From Streptomyces musisoli (lineage in GTDB: Bacteria > Actinomycetota > Actinomycetes > Streptomycetales > Streptomycetaceae): a stretch of 64,000 nt of DNA. The DNA lies in assembly GCF_016741855.1 (NCBI RefSeq), contig NZ_JAERRH010000001.1:620001-684000 (forward strand), given 5' to 3'. A program made the translations under genes and the position numbers. How positions within the stretch are numbered: the stretch's first letter is position 1; every line of letters starts with the position of its first letter. Under the pieces are notes generated by a model. It ran no database searches. It was not told where the DNA came from and saw only the letters and a list, made by a program, of their open reading frames with translations. Of the stretch, positions 7,005 to 13,890 are shown piece after piece.

Positions 7005-8452
7005 ACCCGGGCTCCTTCCGCCGCCGTCACGCAACGCACCAGGTCGGCACGGCTCGGCCCCGCCGGGTGTGCCGGGTCCGGGGCCGGTGCCCGGCGGACC
7101 CGGTCCAGGAACCCGGCGTCGCCGAACAGCTCGGCGGGTGTGGTGAGCGTCATCAGCATGCGGGTCAGTCCGCGCCACACGGTGCCGTCGGTGCGGGCCG
7201 CGGCGGCGACCTGTTCGGCGCCGGGCCGGCCGTCCGGGGCCGGCGGCGGGGCGGGCGGCGGCTCGACGCCTTCGACGGCGGCCCGCCAGCGGGCGGTGCG
7301 CGCCCGGTCGGCGGTGACGCTGTGTTCGTACCAGGGGGTGAACAGCTCATGCGTCATCCGGGCGGCGGCCCGCCGCTGTTCGACGGTGATGTCGGGCATG
7401 CCGGCCAGCAGGTCGGCGAGGCGGAAGGCGTGGTCGAGGGCGAGGGAGATGCCGCGTCCGAACAGCGGGTCGGTGACGCAGGCCGCGTCCCCGACGGAGA
7501 AGAGGCCCGCCACCGGTTCCTGGAGCGGACCGGCCACGCCGCGCAGTGTGTTGGCCGGGAACGTCATCGCGCGGACCGGCGAGAGGGGCGTGCTGACCGC
7601 GTCGTCGAGCCAGGGCGCCAGTCCGGGTGTGGCGCGGGCGGCCGCGGTGAAGCCCGCGGGGGTGCGCAGTGCCTGGAGGGCGCGGTCGCCGGGCAGGGTG
7701 CCGAGGGCGATGGAGAAGGTGCCGTGGTCGCCGAGGTGCAGTACGCCGGCGTAGTGGGCGAAGATGTCGCCGGCCGCGTTGCCGCGGTTCAGGGGCCCCG
7801 GCCGGGTGGCGGTGCGCAGTCGGTAGAAGCGGGTGTGGCCGGTCATCTCCGAGGGGCTGGTCAGGTCCCGGGCGACCGGGATGCCGGCGTTGGCCAGCCA
7901 GACGCGGGACTGGGCGCGGCGGCCCGTCGCGTCCAGTACGAGGTCGGCGGGGATGCGCTCGCCGTCGGTGGTGACGACGGCGCGCACGCGGGGTGTGCGC
8001 CGGTCCAGTTCCAGGCCGGTGACGGTGGTGCCGTGCCGGACGGTGACGCCGGGCAGTTCGCGGACCGCGCGGTACAGCAGGAGTTCGAGGGTGGCGCGGC
8101 GGCAGCCGAGGCCCACCAGGTCGTCGTCCCCGGGCCGGGGTGTGCTGTCGGTGCCGGACGCGGGCAGGGCCTCGGTCAGGCGGAGCAGCGGGGCGCCGGC
8201 CGCCTGTGCCTCGGCCAGGATGCGGGGGGCGTGCGTGCGCAGGAGGCGTACGCCGAGTGAGGTGAGCGTGTGCGAGTGATGGGTCTGCGGCACGGTGGGG
8301 CGGTGCTGCCAGCGGTCCACCGCCTCGCCGAGCGGGCCGTCCGGCGGGGCGGGGGCGCGGTCGAGGACCAGGACGGTCAGGTCGAGGCGGTTGAGCGCGA
8401 GGGCGGCGGCCAGTCCCGCGACGCTGCCCCCGGTGACGACTGCGGTCGGCAT
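7001..8452 (-). CDS. FAD-dependent monooxygenase
   Basis: This 483-residue flavoprotein has the ADP-binding GGSVAGLAAALAL at its N-terminus. A mid DLVLDATGRRAQ motif and the second FAD motif GDAACVTDPLFGRGISLALDHA (near residue 320) are present. The architecture matches class A aromatic hydroxylases and the geranylgeranyl-reductase/halogenase-related group. The flavin-halogenase WxWxIP motif is not seen, so hydroxylation or another oxidation is more likely. ATG 8452 lies 1 base past the stop of the upstream methyltransferase. It probably oxidises the intermediate built by this operon using NAD(P)H and O2. Confidence 0.82.
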   Translation of the reverse strand: MPTAVVTGGSVAGLAAALALNRLDLTVLVLDRAPAPPDGPLGEAVDRWQHRPTVPQTHHSHTLTSLGVRLLRTHAPRILAEAQAAGAPLLRLTEALPASGTDSTPRPGDDDLVGLGCRRATLELLLYRAVRELPGVTVRHGTTVTGLELDRRTPRVRAVVTTDGERIPADLVLDATGRRAQSRVWLANAGIPVARDLTSPSEMTGHTRFYRLRTATRPGPLNRGNAAGDIFAHYAGVLHLGDHGTFSIALGTLPGDRALQALRTPAGFTAAARATPGLAPWLDDAVSTPLSPVRAMTFPANTLRGVAGPLQEPVAGLFSVGDAACVTDPLFGRGISLALDHAFRLADLLAGMPDITVEQRRAAARMTHELFTPWYEHSVTADRARTARWRAAVEGVEPPPAPPPAPDGRPGAEQVAAAARTDGTVWRGLTRMLMTLTTPAELFGDAGFLDRVRRAPAPDPAHPAGPSRADLVRCVTAAEGARV

Positions 8453-8453
8453 G

Positions 8454-9311
8454 TCAGCGACGCCTGCCGTGCACGAAGAACACCCGGCGTACGTCGCGTT
8501 CGGTGCGCGGCGGCACCGGGTCGGGCCACCGCCCGTAGTCGGCGCCGTCCTCGCCGGGCTGGGTGGCGCGCACGGTGAAGCCGTAGGTGTCGAAGAGTTC
8601 CTCGGGTTCGTCGCTGCCGAACAGCCAGGGGCAGCCCCAGCCCGCGAACACGTCGAGCAGGCCGCGCATGTCGGGCAGGGTCAGCGCGGCGGCGTTGACG
8701 ATGTCGGCGGCGATCCGGCTGCCGGGGGCGGAGATCTCGGCGACCTGCCGCAGGATGCGGTGGGTGTCCGGTTCGGGGATGTAGTAGAGGAGTCCCTCCA
8801 GGAGCCAGGTGGAGGGGACGGTGGGGTCGTATCCCGCTTCCCGGAGCCGGTCCGGCCAGTCGGGGGCGGTGAGGTCGACGGCCACCTTGTGGTGGCGGAC
8901 GCGGGGCTCGACGCCGGCCAGGCTCGCGTCCTTGTGCGCGAGGACGGCCGGCCGGTCGACCTCGAACCAGCTGACGCGGTCCGGCCAGTCGAGGCGGTGG
9001 GCGCGCGAGTCCATGCCGGCGGGGGCCAGCACGATCTGGGTGGTGCCGGGATCCTGGGCGGCCTGCTGGAGGTAGTCGTCGAAGAACCGGGTGCGGATCG
9101 CGTTGTAGTCGGGGGTGCTGGGCAGGGTGCGCTCGCGTCCGGTCGGGAAGGTGACAGCCCGGACCTCGGCGAGCAGGCCGGGCCCGATCTCGCCGGCGAG
9201 CCGCTCCGCGTACGGGTCCTCGTACAGGTGGTCGGGCCGCCGGGTCTCGGCCGCCCGCAGGGCGGCGGTGAGCAGCGCGGTCCGTTCTACGGCGTCCAGC
9301 TGTGGCGTCAT
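8454..9311 (-). CDS. LCM-type (TIGR00027-like) SAM methyltransferase
   Basis: This 285-residue protein is of the leucine-carboxyl-methyltransferase-like family common in actinomycete clusters. Diagnostic segments are TALLTAALRAAETRRPDHLYEDPYAERLAG at the N-terminus and AIRTRFFDDYL. The SAM site is TTQIVLAPAGMDSRAHRLDW with the acidic SWFEVDRPAVLAHK. A TWLLEGLLYYIPE segment follows. Such enzymes O-methylate carboxylates, phenols or polyketides. The upstream 375 bases are a tandem repeat region separating it from the GH3 gene, though the direction is the same. Confidence 0.85.
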   Translation of the reverse strand: MTPQLDAVERTALLTAALRAAETRRPDHLYEDPYAERLAGEIGPGLLAEVRAVTFPTGRERTLPSTPDYNAIRTRFFDDYLQQAAQDPGTTQIVLAPAGMDSRAHRLDWPDRVSWFEVDRPAVLAHKDASLAGVEPRVRHHKVAVDLTAPDWPDRLREAGYDPTVPSTWLLEGLLYYIPEPDTHRILRQVAEISAPGSRIAADIVNAAALTLPDMRGLLDVFAGWGCPWLFGSDEPEELFDTYGFTVRATQPGEDGADYGRWPDPVPPRTERDVRRVFFVHGRRR

Positions 9312-9366
9312 GGCAGTCCTCTGAGGGGGGTGGTGGTGACGGATCGCGGTCCGCGGGCCGCCGGAC

Positions 9367-9686
9367 CGGGGTGGTACACCGGCGGACGGGCTGGGCGGAC
9401 GTCGGGCCGAGTCGGCGGTGGTCTACCGACGGACGGGGCTCGGCGGGGGTACGGACGGATCGGGGGTGGTACACCGGCGGGCGAGGGCCCGGCGGGGGTA
9501 CGGACGGATCGGGGGGTGGTACACCGGCGGGCGAGGGCCCGGCGGAGGTTCGGACGGATCGGGGGGTGGTACACCGGCGGGCAAGGGCCCGGCGGGGGGT
9601 TCGGACCGGGTCGGGGTGGTGCACCGGTGGACGGGTGCTCGGCGGGGGTTCGGGCGGGGCGGCCTCGGTCACCCGGTGGGCGGGGG
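9367..9686. repeat. ~50-bp minisatellite between GH3 and methyltransferase genes
   Basis: About six imperfect copies share GTGGTACACCGGCGG and GCCCGGCGGGGGT, with a ~49-50 bp period (clearest from 9466 to 9620). The last degenerate unit runs into the 3' end of the GH3 gene, whose terminus contains the same GGCGGGGGTTCGG. The 375-base gap holds nothing else that looks coding. Confidence 0.85.
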
Positions 9687-11399
9687 TCAGGCGGGGGTTC
9701 GGCCGGTGAGAGCGGACCACTGCTGCGGGTCCTGACGGAAGATGCGGTCCTTGACCTGCGTGGGCCGGATGCCGCTGTCGACCCGGGCCTGCCAGTCGCG
9801 CTGGAAGGCGTCCTCGTCCAGCAGGTGCAGCGACGGGGCGTCGAGCAGGGCCCGGGTGCGGGCCGTGCGGTAGCCGGCCGACTCGCGGCCGAGGGCCGTG
9901 TCGAGCAGCCCGGTGAAGCGGCCGGCCTCCTCCTGGCTCCACGGGGTGAGCGGGGCGACGGCGAACTCGTAGGCGGCGGTCTGCTGCGCGGACGTGTTCA
10001 CCCGGCACGTGGCGCCGCGCAGTTCGAGGCCGGTGGCCCGCAGGGCCGTGTCGAGGGAGCGGATCACCTGGGCGTCCCGCAGCCGTTCCCCGGCGTGGTC
10101 GGAGCGGGTGGCGCGGCCGGCGTACTCAAGCCGGGGGACGCCGTCGAGGTGGTCGACGACCCGTACGACGTCGCCGACGGCGTAGCGGTACAGCCCGCCG
10201 ACGTGGCTGAAGACGACGTGGTAGTCGCGGCCCGGCTCCAGTTCGTGCGGGCGCAGGGTGGCGGTGTCGGGGGCCAGGTCCTCGTCCGCGTCGGCGAACT
10301 CGTACACCGACGCGTTCACCACGAGGCTGCCGGCGGTGGGGTGCCGGTCGAGGGCCACGCCCACCGGACCCTCGGACGCGGCGACGGGCGCGGGCAGCGC
10401 GGTGACGTGGGCGCCGTACTCCTCGCGCAGCCGGGGCAGATAGAGCGAGGCGGCGGCGGTGGTCCAGCAGAACAGGGCGCGCATCCGGGGCCAGACGTGG
10501 GCCGGGCGGACGGTGCCGTGCCGGGCGGCGAGCCGTTCCAGTTCGGCCGCGCGGTCGGGGTCCGGGGAGCCGTGGGGCACCCCGCCGAGGGTGCCGTCGC
10601 GGATCTCCTTGACGATCCGGGGCCACCACAGGCGCAGCTGGTACGGCAGGGCGGCCACCATGGCGGGGTTGATCCCGATGACGCAGCGCACGTCGTTCTC
10701 CACGGCCAGCCGCAGCCGGAGGTACATCTTCTCGGCGTGGTCGCCGGCCGCGACCGGTACCGGCAGTGTCGCCCAGGGCGCGCCGGTGCCGGGCTCCGCC
10801 GACAGGGGCTCGCCGAAGACCTGCCCGAAGTCGACCTGGCTGGCGCCGACATGGGGCCGGCCGGAGGCGGTGGTGGGCGGGGCGGAGACGGGGTCGTGCT
10901 TGAGGTTGAGGACCGCGCCCGGGTGGGCGAGGACGTCCGGGAAGTGTTCGATCAGGGGCGCCCAGGCCGCGTAGTAGAAGGGGAAGAAGGTGGTGCGCAT
11001 GAAACGGGGTGTGACCGGGATCTTCTTGTGCGCGCCGGTGCTTCCGCTGCTGGTGAAGAAGACGGCGGGCCGGTCGGCGGTCAGTACCTCGGGCTCGCCG
11101 GCGGCGGCGCGTTCGATGTACGGCGCGAGGTCGTCGTACGTCTGGAGCGGGACGGCCCTGCGGTAGTCGTCGAGGGTGCGGATGCGGTCGAAGCCGTGCC
11201 GTACGCCGTACTCGGTGCGGGAGTTGAACTCCAGCAGGTCGGCGAGGACGCGGCGCTGCCCGGCCTCGGGGTCGGCGAACGCGGCGCGCAGCCTGCGGCG
11301 TTCGGTGAGCACCCGGTCGCGGTAGCGGCGCAGTCGGTGGGGGTCGGTCCAGTCGGGGCCCGCCGGTCCGGGAGCCGTGGAGGGTTCAGCGGAACTCAC
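9687..11399 (-). CDS. GH3-family acyl-adenylate amide synthetase
   Basis: This 570-residue protein matches the plant auxin-responsive GH3 family, which adenylates a carboxylic acid and couples it to an amine, usually an amino acid. The phosphate-binding motif is FFTSSGSTGAHKKIPVT (near residues 110-126). The N-terminal RVLADLLEFNSRTEYGVRHGFDRI and the middle SLVVNASVYEFADAD plus YHVVFSHVGGLYRYAVGDVV blocks are hallmark GH3 segments. The C-terminal cap domain is present, so length is normal. GTG 11399 overlaps the 3' end of the kinase gene by 14 bp. In an operon with no PKS or NRPS it is the best candidate for the bond-forming step. Confidence 0.85.
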   Translation of the reverse strand: MSSAEPSTAPGPAGPDWTDPHRLRRYRDRVLTERRRLRAAFADPEAGQRRVLADLLEFNSRTEYGVRHGFDRIRTLDDYRRAVPLQTYDDLAPYIERAAAGEPEVLTADRPAVFFTSSGSTGAHKKIPVTPRFMRTTFFPFYYAAWAPLIEHFPDVLAHPGAVLNLKHDPVSAPPTTASGRPHVGASQVDFGQVFGEPLSAEPGTGAPWATLPVPVAAGDHAEKMYLRLRLAVENDVRCVIGINPAMVAALPYQLRLWWPRIVKEIRDGTLGGVPHGSPDPDRAAELERLAARHGTVRPAHVWPRMRALFCWTTAAASLYLPRLREEYGAHVTALPAPVAASEGPVGVALDRHPTAGSLVVNASVYEFADADEDLAPDTATLRPHELEPGRDYHVVFSHVGGLYRYAVGDVVRVVDHLDGVPRLEYAGRATRSDHAGERLRDAQVIRSLDTALRATGLELRGATCRVNTSAQQTAAYEFAVAPLTPWSQEEAGRFTGLLDTALGRESAGYRTARTRALLDAPSLHLLDEDAFQRDWQARVDSGIRPTQVKDRIFRQDPQQWSALTGRTPA

Positions 11400-12042
11400 G
11401 GGTGAGCACCTCTCGTATCTCCGCCACGGTCTGCTCCGGGCGGTCGCGTTCGGGGATCACGGTCACGGGCAGGTGCTGGATCTCGCCGTGCAGGATCTTG
11501 GCCAGATCGCTCTGGTAGCGGCGGAAGCCGTCCCAGTCCGGTTGCGGGCCGTAGTGCTCCAGGACGTTCAGCTCGGCGCCGAACCCGCAGCGCCGCCAGG
11601 CGGTTTCGGGGCGTACGTCGAGGTAGACGATCCGGCGTGGCTGGGGGAAGGTGCGCCACCAGTCGAGCGGCGGCCCGTCCGGTGCGCCGGCGAGCCGGCA
11701 CTTCGCCAGCAGCTTGTAGTAGTAGGAGTCGACGACCATCGGGGTGTTCGGGTCGCCCTCATCCAGCTGGTCGCGCAGATGGACGACCGCAGTCTGGAGG
11801 AGGGACGCGAAGAACTCCGGGGACCAGGTGCCCGGTCGTGCGGCGACGTCCTGGACGGCGTGCCGGCGCAGCCGGCCGATCAGGGCGGCGTGCTCGGGGC
11901 CGAGGTGGGCGTCGTCGAGGGAGAGCATCCGCCAGCCGGGCACCGCACGGCCGAGCCGGTCCAGCGCGGAGGACTTGCCCGCGTAGTCGGGGCCGAGCAG
12001 GACGCAGAACGGTGCGTGTCCGTGTCCGGAGTCGACGGCCAT
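11386..12042 (-). CDS. P-loop kinase, thymidylate-kinase-like
   Basis: This 218-residue protein has Walker A GPDYAGKSS near the N-terminus. A later DSYYYKLLAK segment and YLDVRPETAWRR are typical of the dTMP kinase and small-molecule-kinase superfamily. ATG 12042 is preferred over the in-frame ATG 12120 because GGGGGAGG precedes it and sequence similarity begins there. It is the first gene of the leftward nine-gene operon. Divergent residues around the nucleobase site suggest it phosphorylates something other than dTMP, perhaps a pathway intermediate; this is inference. Confidence 0.75.
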   Translation of the reverse strand: MAVDSGHGHAPFCVLLGPDYAGKSSALDRLGRAVPGWRMLSLDDAHLGPEHAALIGRLRRHAVQDVAARPGTWSPEFFASLLQTAVVHLRDQLDEGDPNTPMVVDSYYYKLLAKCRLAGAPDGPPLDWWRTFPQPRRIVYLDVRPETAWRRCGFGAELNVLEHYGPQPDWDGFRRYQSDLAKILHGEIQHLPVTVIPERDRPEQTVAEIREVLTREFR

Positions 12043-12310
12043 CGGTCCTCCCCCTGGGGCGGCATCAGGTGATCGGCGGCCGGGTACCGGCAGGGCCGGC
12101 CAACCGCCTCGATCATGCAAACAGAAGGGGGGAACGTACGGTCCTCGGTGCCGTCACCGGGCGGTAATGCGAGGTTCACATCAGGGTGTGAGCAGCGCCG
12201 GGGCGGCGGGGCCCGTGCGGGGCGCCGGAGAGGGGCGGAAGACGGCGGCCGCCGGCCGTACGGCCGGCGCAGGAGCATGCTGATCCCGCGGTGGCTCGTA
12301 CGACCGGCGG
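12043..12310. other. Upstream region of the nine-gene operon
   Basis: This 268-base stretch precedes the kinase gene. It contains an AT-richer patch around 12105-12185, including the stretch CATGCAAACAGAAGG, where a leftward promoter could lie. No gene with convincing codon bias is seen. Confidence 0.4.
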
Positions 12311-12324
12311 CCGTGCGGGGCTCA

Positions 12325-12570
12325 TGGCCTCGCTGATGCCGGCGACCGTGCGGGGCTCGGGGCCTCGCTGATGCCGACGGGCGTGCGGGACTTGGGGCCT
12401 CGCTGGCGCCAGCGGGCGTGCGGGCTCATGGCCTCGCTGATGCCGGGGGCCGTGCGGGGCTCATGGCCTCGCTGGTGCCGGCGGGCGTGTGGGCTCGGGG
12501 CCTCACCCGGTGCCGGCGAACGGGACTTGTTCAGGGCCTCACTTGGTGCCGGCGAGCAGGCGGGCCGTGA
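12325..12570. repeat. ~35-bp array running into the wrbA 3' end
   Basis: Seven imperfect copies of GGCCTCGCTGRTGCCGGC plus GGGCGTGCGGG start near 12326, 12361, 12396, 12430, 12464, 12499 and 12534. The last copy contains the wrbA stop codon (TCACTTGGTGCCGGCGAGC). The units downstream therefore look like successive copies of the gene terminus. Confidence 0.88.
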
Positions 12571-13141
12571 TGGTCGCCAGGCGCTCGCCCTGGTAGCGGG
12601 CGGCGGCCAGGGTCTCCGCGGAGGGAGCGTCGGCGCCCTGGTGGCTGGTGCCGTACGGGTTGCCGCCCGCCGGGTAGACGACCGCGTCGGTGTAGCCCGG
12701 CGAGACGATGATCGAGCCCCAGTGGTGGAACGTGTTGTAGAGAGCGAGCGTCGTCGACTCGTTGCCGCCGTGGCGGTTGTAGGCGCTGGTGAAGCCGGTG
12801 GCCGGCTTGTCGGCCAGTGCGCCCTGCTGCCACAGGCCGCCGGTGGTGTCGATGAACTGCTTCAGCTGCGCGGCGACGTTGCCGAAGCGGGTGGGCGTGC
12901 CCAGGGCGTAGGCGTCGGCCCACGTCAGGTCGTCCAGCGAGGCGACCTCCACGTCCTTGGTGGCCTCGATGTGCTGCCGCCACGCCGGGTTGGCGTCGAT
13001 GGCGGCGTCCGGGGCCAGCTCGGCGACCCGGCGCAGCCGGACCTCGGCGCCGGCCTTCTCCGCGCCCTCGGCGACCGCCTTGGCGAGCTGGTGGACGTTG
13101 CCCGTGGACGAGTAGTAGATGACCGCGACCTTGGCACTCAT
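12539..13141 (-). CDS. wrbA: NAD(P)H:quinone oxidoreductase, WrbA family
   Basis: This 200-residue flavodoxin-fold protein binds FMN through VIYYSSTGNVHQLAKAVAEGAE at the N-terminus. TPTRFGNVAAQLKQFIDTTGGLWQ (near residues 78-101) and the SPGYTDAVVYPAGGNPYG segment are the classic WrbA blocks. It performs two-electron reduction of quinones, protecting against redox cycling. ATG 13141 is preceded by AAGGGG at slightly long spacing. A C-terminal fragment of a TetR regulator lies divergently just upstream and may be the remains of its own repressor. The gene's 3' end is copied into a tandem array. Confidence 0.92.
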   Translation of the reverse strand: MSAKVAVIYYSSTGNVHQLAKAVAEGAEKAGAEVRLRRVAELAPDAAIDANPAWRQHIEATKDVEVASLDDLTWADAYALGTPTRFGNVAAQLKQFIDTTGGLWQQGALADKPATGFTSAYNRHGGNESTTLALYNTFHHWGSIIVSPGYTDAVVYPAGGNPYGTSHQGADAPSAETLAAARYQGERLATITARLLAGTK

Positions 13142-13189
13142 GGTGAGAGCCCCTTCCCGGGTGAGCGTAGGACAGCAACCACGAAACGG

Positions 13190-13369
13190 ATGGGTATCCA
13201 AGAAAGCGGTGCCTACCTCACCATGCACATGCATGTCGCCATGCTGCTGCGCCAGGTGAGACCCGATGCGGACCCGACGGTCCTGGCACACCTCCTCCTC
13301 GCACCGTTCATGCCGAGCCTCTTCGAACATCTCACGGCGGGGCGGGGTCTGACACAGGACCAGATCTAG
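13190..13369 (+). pseudogene. TetR regulator C-terminal remnant
   Basis: This 59-codon frame reads as the last part of a TetR-type protein: HVAMLLRQVRPDADPTVLAHLLLAPFMPSLFEHL, then GLTQDQI and stop. The DNA-binding HTH and most of the ligand domain are absent. It lies divergent to wrbA, where a TetR repressor often sits. It is probably a decayed repressor gene; whether the remaining ATG is used is unknown. The 332-base gap 13142-13473 contains only this remnant. Confidence 0.5.
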
Positions 13370-13473
13370 GCAGGAATCGATGGCCTGCTCGCACTGTAGC
13401 CAGGCCCGCGGCGCCGCGGAGGGCGCCCTGGAGGCCGCAGCGCCTGGTCGATACCGGCCGGTGGGTGACCGGC

Positions 13474-13854
13474 TCAGGAGACAGTGATGCCGTCAGGGTC
13501 CGCGTCGGTGGCCAGGCGGGCGTGCAGCTCGACGTCGAAGCGCACACCGTCGTACTCCAGCTTCTGCCGTTGCAAGCCCTCCACCGCAAAGCCGGCCGCC
13601 CTGGCCACCCCGCAGGAGGCCGGGTTGTCGACCCGGTGACCGAGTTCCGGACGGAACAGTCCGGCATCGTCGAAGGCCCGTCGGGCCAGGGACCGACACG
13701 CCCGGGAGGCGACACCGGCGCCCCTGGCGGCTCGGGTGGTCCAGTAGGACACCCATCCGGTCCCGTGGCGTCGATCGATCGCCCCCACGCGGTGGTCGCG
13801 CCCCCCGTTGTTCCAGGGCTGACGCCGGCCGGGAAGGGACTGGGCGGTCTCCAT
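13474..13854 (-). pseudogene. Truncated GNAT N-acetyltransferase
   Basis: The 126 residues correspond to the C-terminal two thirds of a RimJ/RimL-type GNAT enzyme. The region GWVSYWTTRAARGAGVASRA is the acetyl-CoA-binding strand-loop-helix (R-G-x-G-V-A). ELGHRVDNPASCGVARAAGF is the typical beta5-alpha segment. The N-terminal substrate-binding region is missing; the first 30 residues do not look GNAT-like. An ATG with GAGAAGG upstream exists at 13854, so a shortened protein could be made. Full-length relatives are about 175-190 residues. Confidence 0.6.
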
Positions 13855-13890
13855 CAGTCCTTCTCGGCCGGGACGGTGGTGGCCGCGTCG

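Noticed and set aside
7001..8452. Flavin-dependent halogenase
   Set aside because: The halogenase WxWxIP motif is missing, so monooxygenase is the safer call.
8295..11405. A 1036-codon plus-strand frame across the GH3 region
   Set aside because: It lies antisense to the GH3, methyltransferase and oxygenase genes, whose motifs are intact. Its product is Gly/Val/Arg-rich without motifs, which is typical of opposite-strand frames in very GC-rich DNA.
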